DNA of 64,000 nucleotides from the NCBI RefSeq assembly GCF_018860665.1, contig NZ_JAHKPK010000018.1, forward strand, positions 62,001 through 126,000, written 5' to 3'. Position 1 is the stretch's first letter; every line of letters begins with the position of its first letter. Made by a program: the position numbers and the translations under genes. This DNA is from Pacificibacter marinus. GTDB lineage: Bacteria; Pseudomonadota; Alphaproteobacteria; Rhodobacterales; Rhodobacteraceae. Positions 1 through 12,371 of this stretch are shown piece after piece. The notes below the pieces were generated by a model. The model saw only the letters and a list, made by a program, of their open reading frames with translations. It searched no databases and was not told the origin of the DNA.

Positions 1-861
1 GCCATCGCGCCGATCATCTATCATGACAGCATCAACATGGATGTGGCATGGATGCAGTCACGCTATGACAAAGGCGAGACCGAGGAAGAGCAAAAAGCCT
101 ATCTCAATTGCCCAATGACCAAAGACCAATACGAGGCCTTCATCGACGCGCTTTTGGAGGCGGATAAGACCGAATTCCACGAGGGCGAAACCGCTGGCTA
201 TTTTGACGGCTGCTTGCCCATCGAAGTGATGGCCGAACGGGGGCGTGAAACCTTGCGCTTTGGTCCGATGAAACCCGTGGGCCTGACCAATGCCAATGAT
301 CCTGAAAACAAACCCTACGCCGTGGTGCAACTGCGCCGCGACAACAAACTTGGCACGCTGTATAATATTGTCGGGTTTCAAACCAAAATGAAATACGGCG
401 CGCAGGCGGATGTATTTAAGATGATCCCAGGTTTGGAAGATGCCAAATTTGCCCGTCTTGGCGGTATCCATCGCAATACATTTTTGAATTCACCAACATT
501 GCTTGATGATCAGATGCGATTGAAATCAAAGCCAAATATACGTTTCGCCGGTCAAGTCACAGGCGTCGAAGGCTATGTTGAATCTGCTGCGATGGGATTG
601 CTGGCAGGGCGTTTGGCGGCGCATGAAATTCTGGGCAAGCCCATCACATCGCCCCCCGGCACAACCGCAACGGGCGCATTGATCCATCACATCACCGGCG
701 GCGCTGAGGCGAAAACCTTTCAGCCGATGAATGTGAACTTTGGATTATTCCCGCCTGTCGAAGGTCTAAAATCCGGCAGACGTGGACGCAAAGACCGCTA
801 CAAAGCCTATACAGATCGCGCAAAATCACAATTTAATGAATGGCTTGAAGGTCAGTCTTAA
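1..861 (+). CDS. trmFO: TrmFO, folate-dependent tRNA (uracil-54) methyltransferase, 3' part
   Basis: This is the C-terminal 286 residues of the flavoprotein that makes 5-methyluridine at tRNA position 54 from methylenetetrahydrofolate. The reading frame is open to the left edge, so the N-terminal FAD-binding part (family length about 440-450) lies outside the window. Visible family motifs are the second conserved cysteine in [13 protein letters not shown] (about residue 71 of the visible part), [13 protein letters not shown], and the C-terminal flavin-site motif [16 protein letters not shown] (about 184-199). The stop codon overlaps the gluQ start by one base (TAATG), which suggests translational coupling of two tRNA-related genes. 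Identity is clear from the motifs. Confidence 0.95.
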   Translation, partial: AIAPIIYHDSINMDVAWMQSRYDKGETEEEQKAYLNCPMTKDQYEAFIDALLEADKTEFHEGETAGYFDGCLPIEVMAERGRETLRFGPMKPVGLTNANDPENKPYAVVQLRRDNKLGTLYNIVGFQTKMKYGAQADVFKMIPGLEDAKFARLGGIHRNTFLNSPTLLDDQMRLKSKPNIRFAGQVTGVEGYVESAAMGLLAGRLAAHEILGKPITSPPGTTATGALIHHITGGAEAKTFQPMNVNFGLFPPVEGLKSGRRGRKDRYKAYTDRAKSQFNEWLEGQS

Positions 862-1703
862 TGTCTTTTGTGACACGATTTGCACCCAGCCCTACAGGGC
901 CTTTGCATCTCGGGCACGCCTATTCGGCTTGGATCGCCCACGACATGGCTCGCACCCATGGTGGGCGATTTTTGCTACGCTTTGAAGACACAGACCTAGA
1001 GCGCTCCAAACCTGAATACATCGCTCAAATTATTGAAGATCTCACATGGTTAGGTGTGACGTGGGATGAAGACCCTACGTTCCAATCTCAGTCTTTAGAT
1101 GTTTATAATCAGAGCCTTGAATCCCTAATTTCGCGCGATCTAACCTATCCGTGTCGGTGCAGCCGCAAAGAGATCGCAGCCGCCTTATCCGCCCCACAAG
1201 AAGGTGTGCCGCACCATCTTTATCCCCAAATCTGCAAACACCGTTCGATGTCAGATCGCCAAAACGGTGACGCGATACGCCTTCATATGGATCGGGCTTG
1301 CAAGGCTTTAGGGGATTTCAATCTGAATTTTCATGAAATGGGTGACATTAACTGTGGCATATACTCTATTGATAAAAATACACTTATGCGCGACGTTGGT
1401 GATATTGTTATCGGGCGCAAAGATATTCAAACCGCCGCCTATTTCATGGCCTCTGCTGTGGATGATATACGCCAAGGCATCACGCATGTCGTGCGCGGTG
1501 TCGACCTGTTCGAATTCACTCAAGTACAAGTTCTATTACTGCACCTTCTGGGGCATAGAGCGCCGCTTTATCATCACCACAAGCTGATCCGCGATGACGC
1601 GGGCAAACGATTGGCCAAGCGTGACGATGCCCGCGCGATATCGAAATATCGCGCAGATGGTTATTCACCCTCAGATATCAAGATGTTGGTCGGGCTTGTT
1701 TAA
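861..1703 (+). CDS. gluQ: Glutamyl-Q tRNA(Asp) synthetase
   Basis: This truncated glutamyl-tRNA synthetase paralogue activates glutamate and attaches it to queuosine in the anticodon of tRNA(Asp). The 280-residue protein has the HIGH-type motif HLGHA (16-20) and the KMSKS-type motif KRLAKR near residue 252. A zinc site of the pattern C-x-C...Y-x3-C is formed by C98, C100, Y121 and C125. It lacks the anticodon-binding domain of GltX, which is what separates GluQ from a full synthetase. It starts inside the trmFO stop codon. Convergent hisI begins only six bases after its stop. Confidence 0.95.
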   Translation: MSFVTRFAPSPTGPLHLGHAYSAWIAHDMARTHGGRFLLRFEDTDLERSKPEYIAQIIEDLTWLGVTWDEDPTFQSQSLDVYNQSLESLISRDLTYPCRCSRKEIAAALSAPQEGVPHHLYPQICKHRSMSDRQNGDAIRLHMDRACKALGDFNLNFHEMGDINCGIYSIDKNTLMRDVGDIVIGRKDIQTAAYFMASAVDDIRQGITHVVRGVDLFEFTQVQVLLLHLLGHRAPLYHHHKLIRDDAGKRLAKRDDARAISKYRADGYSPSDIKMLVGLV

Positions 1704-1709
1704 GCTCTA

Positions 1710-2069
1710 TCAGGCCTCTGGTTGCATCAATTCAACCGTCTCGCCGTCGCGCACGGCGGTGTAGAAACACGAGCGACGATTGGTGTGACAGGCAGGGCCA
1801 GCTTGATTGACGGTGACCAAAATGCAGTCCTTGTCGCAATCAAAGCGAAAATCAACCAGTTCTTGCACGTGACCAGAACTTTCGCCCTTGATCCAAAACG
1901 ACTGACGTGACCGCGACCAGTAGGTCACTTTGCCAGTGTCCAAAGTCATGGCGACGGATTTGGCATTCATCCAGGCCAGCATCAAAATCTCGCCCGTTTG
2001 TACATCTTGGGCAATGGCGGGAATGAGACCTTTGTCATCATATTTTAGAGAGTTGGGATCAAAGGTCAT
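1710..2069 (-). CDS. hisI: Phosphoribosyl-AMP cyclohydrolase
   Basis: This enzyme hydrolyses phosphoribosyl-AMP, the third step of histidine synthesis. The 119-residue protein carries the metal motif DCDKDC (D77, D79 and D81 for Mg; C78 for Zn) with C94 and C101 completing the zinc site in ACHTNRRSCF. It is a stand-alone HisI with no HisE fusion. The frame can be extended to 2135, but the ATG at 2069 follows a GGAAAGGA ribosome site and matches the family start; the longer form would also overlap the divergent scaffold gene. No other his gene is nearby. Confidence 0.96.
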   Translation of the reverse strand: MTFDPNSLKYDDKGLIPAIAQDVQTGEILMLAWMNAKSVAMTLDTGKVTYWSRSRQSFWIKGESSGHVQELVDFRFDCDKDCILVTVNQAGPACHTNRRSCFYTAVRDGETVELMQPEA

Positions 2070-2133
2070 GGCGGGTCCTTTCCTATGCCTATCGCATGCC
2101 CTATCTAAGACTGTAATTGATGAAAGGCAAATC

Positions 2134-2580
2134 ATGTCCGCAGATCTTGCATCCCTCTATTCTGGTCGCCTTTTGGCGCTGGCCGCAGACATTCCGCATC
2201 TTGGTCGTCTTGACGCGCCGGACGCCACTGTACGCGAACGTGCGCCGCTGTGCGGATCAACTGTGACGGCAGATGTGGTGGTGCGCGATGGCCGCATTAT
2301 CGACTTTGCACAAGACGTCAAAGCCTGCGCGCTCGGCCAAGCCGCTGCGGCTGTCTTGGGACAAAATATCATTGGCAGATCGGTTGACGAGCTGACCACC
2401 GCTTTGACTGAACTCCGCGCGTTTCTCAAAGAGGATGGTCCGGTCCCTTCTATGCCCTTTGAAGGCTTTGAAGCGCTGCTGCCTGCGCGCGCTTATACAA
2501 ACCGTCACGCCTCTATAATGTTGTCTGTCATCGCCGCACAAAAAGCGATGATCGATGCAGATTTGGCGTCCACCAGCTAA
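2134..2580 (+). CDS. NifU/IscU-like iron-sulfur scaffold protein with altered third ligand
   Basis: A 148-residue protein with the fold signature of IscU/SufU N-terminal domains. The first two scaffold cysteines are present, C40 in PLCGST and C65 in KACALGQ. The region that normally holds the third cysteine reads YTNRHASIM, with H125 and no cysteine, so it may bind or pass on a cluster differently, or have lost that role. No suf or isc genes are adjacent. The chosen ATG follows GAAAGGCA and is divergent from hisI across a 64-base gap; the longer frame from 1930 is antisense to hisI. The family assignment is good, the function only inferred. Confidence 0.75.
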   Translation: MSADLASLYSGRLLALAADIPHLGRLDAPDATVRERAPLCGSTVTADVVVRDGRIIDFAQDVKACALGQAAAAVLGQNIIGRSVDELTTALTELRAFLKEDGPVPSMPFEGFEALLPARAYTNRHASIMLSVIAAQKAMIDADLASTS

Positions 2581-2617
2581 TCCATATCTGCATCCATTTT
2601 ACGCGCGCCTATAGCGC

Positions 2618-2656
2618 AAAAAAAAACCGCCGCACTTCAAATTGAAGACGGCGGGT
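2618..2656 (-). terminator. Intrinsic terminator of the small membrane protein transcript
   Basis: On the minus strand a CCGCCG/CGGCGG stem, extended by a CTTCAA/TTGAAG inner stem, is followed directly by nine T residues. It lies about 125 bases past the stop of the minus-strand small gene at 2783. Confidence 0.8.
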
Positions 2657-2782
2657 AAAGTTGGGATTCGAACAACAATTCAGCGGGATGAGGCTCCGCA
2701 GGCGGACGGGAATAGGTAAGACGTCTGCAACACCCGTTGGGACATGAGGTGTCGGTTGGTTGTTTGAATCACAGGCAGAAAC
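2657..2782 (-). other. Structured 3' untranslated stretch, possible sRNA source
   Basis: Non-coding sequence between the small gene at 2783 and the terminator at 2618. Read on the minus strand it can form a hairpin with arms ACACC and GGTGT (about 2731-2760). It also contains GTTCGAATCCC, which looks like a tRNA T-loop, but no cloverleaf can be built around it. It could be a long 3' UTR or a terminator-derived small RNA; nothing here proves either. Confidence 0.3.
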
Positions 2783-2905
2783 TTAGAAAAATGCAGGGGC
2801 TATAAGACCTCCGAATAGGATCACCAAAAGGGCGGCAGCACCGATCATATCTTCGACCAAAGTACCTTGTGAGCGCTCTACAACGGATTTGATATCGCGG
2901 ATCAT
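2783..2905 (-). CDS. Small single-pass membrane protein, 40 residues
   Basis: A short open frame with a good ribosome site (AAAGGACG) ahead of its ATG. The product starts with a charged segment, MIRDIKSVVERSQGTLVED, and then has one hydrophobic helix (about residues 20-40, IGAAALLVILFGGL) ending at the C terminus. It is single-gene sized, with its own terminator downstream and the recG 3' end beyond. I do not recognise a named family. Small proteins of this shape recur in this window (17069, 28676, 49557). Initiation signal, hydrophobic pattern and terminator together support a real gene. Confidence 0.65.
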   Translation of the reverse strand: MIRDIKSVVERSQGTLVEDMIGAAALLVILFGGLIAPAFF

Positions 2906-3016
2906 TATGTCGTCCTTTCGTGAGGTTAATAGGTTGTTGCCTATTTGTTCTCATTTTTAACGACTTGTGTAAAGAACTTTTTGAGAACATTCGCGAACAA
3001 AACGAACGAAAACAGG

Positions 3017-7305
<4,289 letters not shown>

Positions 7306-7333
7306 CTAAAAACTGCGTCAGCCCTGAAAATAT

Positions 7334-8047
7334 TTAGGCACCAATTGCCATTGGGGTTTCCATGTCAACAGGATCAGAGTCACGCAAAACATAGCCGCGC
7401 CCCCAAACCGTTTCGATGTAATTGTCACCGTCAGTGGCGTTTGAAAGCTTCTTGCGTAATTTACAAATAAAGACGTCGATGATTTTGAGTTCAGGTTCAT
7501 CCATGCCACCGTAGAGGTGATTGAGAAACATTTCCTTGGTCAAAGTTGTGCCTTTGCGCAGCGACAAAAGTTCCAACATTTGATATTCTTTACCAGTGAG
7601 GTGCACAGGTTTGTTGGCAACAGACACTGTTTTTGCGTCAAGATTGACCTCGATCTTGCCAGTGCCAATCACAGATTGTGAATGCCCTTTTGAGCGACGG
7701 ATGATGGCGTGGATACGGGCCACCAGTTCTTCGCGGTGGAAAGGTTTGGTCAGATAATCATCCGCACCAAAGCCAAAGCCTTTGATTTTGTTTTCGGTAT
7801 CGTCAGCACCAGAGAGAATCAAAATAGGCGTTTCGATTCGCGCGAGGCGCAATTGGCGCAACACTTCGTGTCCGTTCATGTCTGGCAGACCAAGATCCAA
7901 AAGGATCAGATCATAATCATAAAGTTTTGCGAGATCGATGCCTTCCTCGCCTAAATCCGTCGTATAGACGTTAAGATTTGCATGAGTCAGCATCAATTCA
8001 ATGCTTTTTGATGTCGTTGGATCGTCCTCGACCAGAAGAATACGCAT
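7334..8047 (-). CDS. ctrA: Cell-cycle response regulator CtrA
   Basis: CtrA is the OmpR-family master regulator of alphaproteobacterial cell cycle, motility and, in Rhodobacterales, gene-transfer-agent and quorum-linked genes. The receiver domain (1-120) has the phosphoacceptor D51 in [11 protein letters not shown], acidic D8/D9 and the conserved lysine K101 in YLTKPFH. The winged-helix DNA-binding domain follows (about 130-228), with [11 protein letters not shown] and GRGYVLRD. The protein ends in GA, where Caulobacter CtrA has the Ala-Ala degradation signal. It lies downstream of sciP on the same strand; the gap between them carries its own regulatory motifs. Confidence 0.97.
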   Translation of the reverse strand: MRILLVEDDPTTSKSIELMLTHANLNVYTTDLGEEGIDLAKLYDYDLILLDLGLPDMNGHEVLRQLRLARIETPILILSGADDTENKIKGFGFGADDYLTKPFHREELVARIHAIIRRSKGHSQSVIGTGKIEVNLDAKTVSVANKPVHLTGKEYQMLELLSLRKGTTLTKEMFLNHLYGGMDEPELKIIDVFICKLRKKLSNATDGDNYIETVWGRGYVLRDSDPVDMETPMAIGA

Positions 8048-8156
8048 TACCTAGAGTCTCCGTTACTAAATTTTTTTCGAGCGTTCGTTCGATAAAAATA
8101 TTGGCCAAAAATGGTTAACTACACGTTACTAGATTTAACCTTTTAGCACTCTCAAC
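8048..8156 (-). promoter_or_regulatory. ctrA upstream region with GANTC and CtrA-like half-sites
   Basis: The AT-rich gap upstream of ctrA holds a GAGTC site (8054-8058, the GANTC target of CcrM) only seven bases before the start codon. It also holds TTAA-N7-TTAC (8115-8129), one base off the CtrA box TTAA-N7-TTAA. GGTTAA and TTAACC (8113-8118 and 8135-8140) form an inverted pair. This layout suggests autoregulation and methylation-state control as in Caulobacter, by inference only. Confidence 0.5.
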
Positions 8157-8435
8157 CTAAGGTTGTCGATATTTTTGCAAAGAAGTGGCTTTTAACGCGA
8201 TTTCACCATGGTTCTGGATCGCTGTTTTCCATGAATTATACTCTTCTTCACTCAAGCCATAGGTTTTCAAAGCCTCGGTCAAAGGCATCAATCCATAAAC
8301 CACTGCTTTAACGATGATCGCTTTGCGCGAGGCCACCCAGCGTCGTGTTTCAGGCGGTGGCAGGTCTGCACGTGTCATGATACTGCCGTCTGGCAAGGTG
8401 ACGGCACGCGGTCCGTCTACTTTTTTTAGATACAT
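8157..8435 (-). CDS. sciP: SciP, small CtrA inhibitor (DUF1153)
   Basis: SciP is a helix-turn-helix protein that binds CtrA and blocks it from recruiting RNA polymerase after the start of S phase in Caulobacter. The 92-residue product has the family hallmarks: N-terminal GPRAVTLPDGSIMTRADLPP, then RRWVASRKAIIVKAV and LSEEEYNSWK in the DNA-binding core. It is of normal length. It is encoded directly upstream of its target ctrA on the same strand, so antagonist and target may share transcription. Divergent mnmA shares the upstream promoter region. Confidence 0.93.
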   Translation of the reverse strand: MYLKKVDGPRAVTLPDGSIMTRADLPPPETRRWVASRKAIIVKAVVYGLMPLTEALKTYGLSEEEYNSWKTAIQNHGEIALKATSLQKYRQP

Positions 8436-8501
8436 GGGCTCACCCTCATCAACTTTACGTATTTGTTTTGACGCAAGGGTCTTAATGGGTGGTGAAACCT
8501 G

Positions 8502-8534
8502 TCATTGAGAATATATAGGATTTTCATATATTCT
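8502..8534 (+). promoter_or_regulatory. mnmA promoter overlapping a perfect inverted repeat
   Basis: TTGAGA (8505-8510), a 16-base spacer and TATATT (8527-8532) make a plausible housekeeping promoter pointing at mnmA. AGAATATAT (8508-8516) and ATATATTCT (8526-8534) form a perfect 9-base inverted repeat inside it, an operator-like arrangement between divergent sciP and mnmA. No regulator can be named. Confidence 0.45.
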
Positions 8535-8560
8535 GAGCATGTTCTGGAAAGGTTTTGTTC

Positions 8561-9718
8561 ATGACTGTTGCTGCACCCGATACAACGACGCATCCGATCA
8601 ATTCTCTTGGCTTTGCCAAGCCCCCGTCTGAAACGCGGGTTGTCGTCGCTATGTCTGGCGGAGTGGACAGCTCTGTCGTGGCGGCACAGCTGGCTGAAGA
8701 GGGCTATGATGTGGTCGGGGTGACATTGCAATTGTATGACCATGGGGCTGCTTTGTCGAAAAAAGGCGCTTGCTGTGCGGGACGTGACATTCATGACGCG
8801 CGACGCGTGGCCGAAGAAATGGGCTTTCCGCATTATGTCTTGGATTATGAGAATGTGTTCAAGGATGCAGTGATCGATGAATTCGCTGACAGCTATTTGG
8901 CGGGGGCGACACCTGTGCCCTGTATTCGCTGCAACGAGCGGGTGAAATTTAAGGACCTACTAGAGACGGCCAAAGATTTGGATGCCGATTGCATGGCGAC
9001 GGGTCACTATATTCAACGCAAAATGGGCAAAGGCGGTGCAGAATTGCATTCCGCCGCCGACGCCAACCGCGATCAGTCGTATTTCTTATTCTCGACCACA
9101 GAAGCGCAACTCGATTACTTGCGCTTTCCTTTGGGCCATCTGGCGTCCAAAGATGAAACCCGTGCGCTGGCGTCAAAATATGGTTTGGCCGTGGCGGATA
9201 AACCTGACAGCCAAGACATTTGCTTTGTGCCAAACGGCAACTATGCCTCTGTGATCGAAAAATTGCGCCCCGGTGCAGCTGAACCTGGTGATATTGTTGA
9301 CACCGATGGCAACGTATTGGGGCAACACAACGGTGTGTTGCACTATACTGTCGGGCAACGTCGCGGTCTTGGCATCGGCGGTTTGGCTGATCCTTTATAT
9401 GTGGTCAAATTGGATGTCGAAAAAAAGCACGTCATCGTTGGCCCTAAAGAGATGCTTGCCACCCGTAAAATTCCTGTTCGCGAAATCAATTGGTTGGGCG
9501 ATGAGCCTTTAACAAGCCGCGAAGAATGGCATGTTCTGGTGCGCGTGCGCTCGACCCGCCCCCCGCGTGAGGCGATCATCCGGCCAATTTCTGATACTGA
9601 GGCAGAGGTCGAACTGATCGTCGCCGAAGAAGGTGTGTCAGCCGGTCAAGCTTGCGTATTTTATGATTCCGATAGCACGCGTATCTTTGGCGGCGGCTGG
9701 ATTTGGCGTGGGTATTAA
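8561..9718 (+). CDS. mnmA: tRNA-specific 2-thiouridylase MnmA
   Basis: Adds sulfur at C2 of the wobble uridine of tRNA(Lys, Glu, Gln). The 385-residue protein has the PP-loop ATPase motif SGGVDSS (32-38), the catalytic cysteine region [14 protein letters not shown] (C121, C124), and the second catalytic cysteine in [11 protein letters not shown], followed by the C-terminal beta-barrel domains. The ATG at 8561 is preceded by GGAAAGG with eight-base spacing; the TTG two codons upstream is less likely. It is divergent from sciP. Confidence 0.96.
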   Translation: MTVAAPDTTTHPINSLGFAKPPSETRVVVAMSGGVDSSVVAAQLAEEGYDVVGVTLQLYDHGAALSKKGACCAGRDIHDARRVAEEMGFPHYVLDYENVFKDAVIDEFADSYLAGATPVPCIRCNERVKFKDLLETAKDLDADCMATGHYIQRKMGKGGAELHSAADANRDQSYFLFSTTEAQLDYLRFPLGHLASKDETRALASKYGLAVADKPDSQDICFVPNGNYASVIEKLRPGAAEPGDIVDTDGNVLGQHNGVLHYTVGQRRGLGIGGLADPLYVVKLDVEKKHVIVGPKEMLATRKIPVREINWLGDEPLTSREEWHVLVRVRSTRPPREAIIRPISDTEAEVELIVAEEGVSAGQACVFYDSDSTRIFGGGWIWRGY

Positions 9719-9734
9719 GGCAATAGCTTTATTA

Positions 9735-9784
9735 TAAAAATGACCCGCGCACATGTTGGACGATATCCAAATTAATGCGCGGGC
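9735..9784 (-). terminator. Terminator-like hairpin after the membrane protein gene
   Basis: CCCGCGCA (9744-9751) pairs with TGCGCGGG (9776-9783), with a TTGGA/TCCAA inner stem. On the minus strand it is followed by ATTTTTAT, which fits termination of the gene ending at 9793; mnmA converges from the other side. Confidence 0.55.
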
Positions 9785-9792
9785 CATGTCAA

Positions 9793-10281
9793 TTAATGGG
9801 CAGGTGTCGCAGATCCGCTGCCCAAACGGCGAAACGCCAGAGCCATCACATGCGCCATGATTAGCGTCATGCCAACATGGCCGACAAATGACGACTGCGT
9901 GTAAGTGCCAAAGCCCATCATAAATGTCCGTCCGATCACTGGCGCCAAAATCCCTTGGGCGACAACCCATAAGATAAAGCCAGAGGCAATACCTGTCAGC
10001 CAAACTTTGTTTGGCATAACGAGGCGGATAAAATATGTGAACAGACCAAAGCCTAAGGCACCGATGATGAAATGCAGCGGGAAGGCTACGGCATGAGACA
10101 GCTTCACACCGGTAAATTTTGCGGTCAAGGCAATCACCAAATTGGATGGCTGTAAGGTGACGCCGAACAAAACCGGTGAAATGAGCCACGCATAAAGCTC
10201 AAAAGCGATTTCTCCAATTAGGCCGGACAGTGCAATGGAGAGTAGTAATTTCTTGTTTGTAAGCGATTGAAAGATGTGCAT
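9793..10281 (-). CDS. Integral membrane protein of unknown function
   Basis: A 162-residue protein with about four hydrophobic helices (near 12-32, 62-84, 92-112 and 130-150). Its N-terminal segment MHIFQSLTNKKLLLSIALSG looks like a first membrane helix, not a cleaved signal. I recognise no family motif. It stands alone between convergent mnmA and lpxB, with a terminator-like hairpin behind it. Codon use looks like that of its neighbours, so there is no sign of recent transfer. Confidence 0.75.
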   Translation of the reverse strand: MHIFQSLTNKKLLLSIALSGLIGEIAFELYAWLISPVLFGVTLQPSNLVIALTAKFTGVKLSHAVAFPLHFIIGALGFGLFTYFIRLVMPNKVWLTGIASGFILWVVAQGILAPVIGRTFMMGFGTYTQSSFVGHVGMTLIMAHVMALAFRRLGSGSATPAH

Positions 10282-10418
10282 ATTTTTCTCTTTTGATGTG
10301 TCGCCCTTACTTACGAACGGGCTGCATCAACAACAAGAAACGTCTTTTCACACCTGATTATATATGCGTGATCATGCCGTGAGCAGCGCCCAATTGGTGG
10401 GGCGGTGGGCTTGGGTGG

Positions 10419-11564
10419 TTACTGAGATAGCCCTGCGACAATAGCTTTTGCGGCGCGCAAACCAGGGGCCTCACCACCCTGCCCCAAACGCTGCATGGTG
10501 AGATTAAGTGCTGCACTTTGGGCACTTGGATTTTGCAAAACATCGCCGAGCGCTGTCGCTATTTTCTCTGGCTGGCAGTTGTTCGCCAGAAACTCAGGCA
10601 CGACGCGGGTCTCGGATACTAGATTGACCAAAGTCACCGTATCTATCAGCAGTTTGCGTTCGACGATTGTCTGGGTCAACCATTGCATTTTATAGGCGAT
10701 CACCATCGGTGTTTGGTTGGCGGCGAGCTCCAATGACACGGTGCCAGAAGCGGCCAGCGCAATGTCGGCGGCTTTGAAAGCGGTGCGTTTGGCGGTTTTG
10801 TCCGTGGCTTGGATCAAGATTGGCTGCACGGGCCATTGGGCCGTTTTCTCCCGCACGAGCGTCTCAACGGGTCCAGCCATGGGCAGAACATAGCGTGCAT
10901 CGGGATTAGCCTTTGCAAAGACACCAAGCGCCTCACCAAAATCATCAGACAGCCTTGCAACTTCGCCCTTGCGCGACCCCGGCAGAACCAAGACCAGTGG
11001 CGCATCGTCGATACCCTGCGCAGCGCGAAACTGGGACACTTGCGCATCTGTGGCCACAATTTCTGTCGATACAGGATGCCCAACAAAATCACAGAGCAGA
11101 CCCACGGCGTCAAAGTAGGGTGGTTCAAACGGAAAAAGTGCTAAGACTTGATCGACTTTGGCTGCCATCTTGGCAGCGCGTTCAGGTCGCCATGCCCAAA
11201 CCGTTGGGGCCACATAATGGCAAATGCGCAGATCGGATTGCGATTTCACAATATCGGCCACGCGTAGGCAAAAATCAGGACTGTCGATGGTCAAGATCAC
11301 ATCAGGTTGCCACGCTAAAGCGGCCTCAGCGGTCTCGCGGATGCGGCGTTTGAGGTGGAAATACTTTGGCAGAATTTCCATGATACCCATAAGCGACAAT
11401 TCATCCATCGCGAACAGGCTGTCCAGCCCTTCAACCGCCATCAGGGGCCCGCCAACGCCGCGAAACTCGACATCAGCCAGCTGTTTGAGACCTGCCATAG
11501 CCGCCGCCCCCAATTTATCGCCGGATTGCTCGCCTGCGATGACAAAGACTTTCAAAGCGCTCAT
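10419..11564 (-). CDS. lpxB: Lipid-A-disaccharide synthase
   Basis: A peripheral membrane glycosyltransferase that condenses UDP-2,3-diacylglucosamine with lipid X to make the lipid A disaccharide. The 381-residue length is normal. The N-terminal signature FVIAGEQSGDKLGA (about 6-19) and VLPGSRKGEVARL in the donor-binding half are present. The start overlaps the lpxI stop as ATGA, making lpxB the last gene of fabZ-lpxA-lpxI-lpxB. Downstream there is a GC-rich hairpin without a T-run, so termination is unclear. Confidence 0.96.
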   Translation of the reverse strand: MSALKVFVIAGEQSGDKLGAAAMAGLKQLADVEFRGVGGPLMAVEGLDSLFAMDELSLMGIMEILPKYFHLKRRIRETAEAALAWQPDVILTIDSPDFCLRVADIVKSQSDLRICHYVAPTVWAWRPERAAKMAAKVDQVLALFPFEPPYFDAVGLLCDFVGHPVSTEIVATDAQVSQFRAAQGIDDAPLVLVLPGSRKGEVARLSDDFGEALGVFAKANPDARYVLPMAGPVETLVREKTAQWPVQPILIQATDKTAKRTAFKAADIALAASGTVSLELAANQTPMVIAYKMQWLTQTIVERKLLIDTVTLVNLVSETRVVPEFLANNCQPEKIATALGDVLQNPSAQSAALNLTMQRLGQGGEAPGLRAAKAIVAGLSQ

Positions 11565-12352
11565 ATGGCTTTCAGGAAAATACCTGCCTCTTCAACACGG
11601 GATTTGAGCGTGGCACGATCAAGCACGATCACGGTGTCAGACGGAACCACCAGCCCCGCAAGGCCGGCTTTGATGACAGATTCGATGGTCTTGGGGCCAA
11701 TGGTCGGCATATCAATACGCAGGTCTTGGTTGCGTTTCGGCGATTTCACAAACACCCCCTTGGCGCGGCGCAGGTGATCTGGAGTGGCCGCGACATAAGA
11801 CAGCATAGAATCTGTGCCTTGCAGCGTCTCAATGCCCAAGATCAGCCCGCCTGCACAAACGGCGCCTTGGCCAACATCAAGCGGCGACAATGTAGTGAGC
11901 ACCTCTAAAGCGCGTGCGGCATCTTTATCATCTTGCTTGCTGGGCTTTACGCCCCAGACCGTGCCTTTGGGCAGCACCAGATCGGGGCAAATATCGACCG
12001 CACTTTTGATGTCAAAGCCCTGATCGCCAAACACCGCCAAAACCTCGCGCAGTAAAGCGTCATCGCCCTTTCCCATCGACATGGCCAGTCGCAAGGCGTG
12101 GCGATCGAGTAAAACAGGATTCACTTTGGGGCGCGCCATGGCACCTGCGAAACTCACCGAGGTGACGTCACGGTCTTTTAAGTCTTTGAACAGGCGACCA
12201 AGTTTTTCGATTCGCGCGGTGAGATGATCAATGCCCTTAGGCACAAAACTGTCATCCAAAGTCACATAGACAGGCCTATCCAAAGCCTCGGCCAACAGGC
12301 GTGGCAAATCCCCTGATCCTGCGATGATGGCCGTTCTGGACACGCGCGTCAC
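11561..12352 (-). CDS. lpxI: UDP-2,3-diacylglucosamine pyrophosphatase LpxI
   Basis: Hydrolyses UDP-2,3-diacylglucosamine to lipid X, the step done by LpxH in E. coli. The 263-residue DUF1009 protein has the N-terminal loop TAIIAGSGDLPRLLAEAL and the later conserved DVGQGAVCAGG and PTIGPKTIESVIKAG stretches. It sits between lpxA and lpxB, exactly where the missing activity is needed. The spacing to lpxA is 19 bases and its stop overlaps the lpxB start. Confidence 0.94.
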   Translation of the reverse strand: MTRVSRTAIIAGSGDLPRLLAEALDRPVYVTLDDSFVPKGIDHLTARIEKLGRLFKDLKDRDVTSVSFAGAMARPKVNPVLLDRHALRLAMSMGKGDDALLREVLAVFGDQGFDIKSAVDICPDLVLPKGTVWGVKPSKQDDKDAARALEVLTTLSPLDVGQGAVCAGGLILGIETLQGTDSMLSYVAATPDHLRRAKGVFVKSPKRNQDLRIDMPTIGPKTIESVIKAGLAGLVVPSDTVIVLDRATLKSRVEEAGIFLKAI

Positions 12353-12371
12353 CTTATGTGTGTATTTGATA

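Noticed and set aside
2660-2680. tRNA-like T-loop (GTTCGAATCCC on the minus strand)
   Set aside because: No D-arm, anticodon arm or acceptor stem could be built around it, and the pairing around the loop slips; it is kept only as part of an untranslated region.
2657-2782. Permuted tmRNA (ssrA) as known in alphaproteobacteria
   Set aside because: I found no tag-peptide reading frame nor the two-piece architecture.
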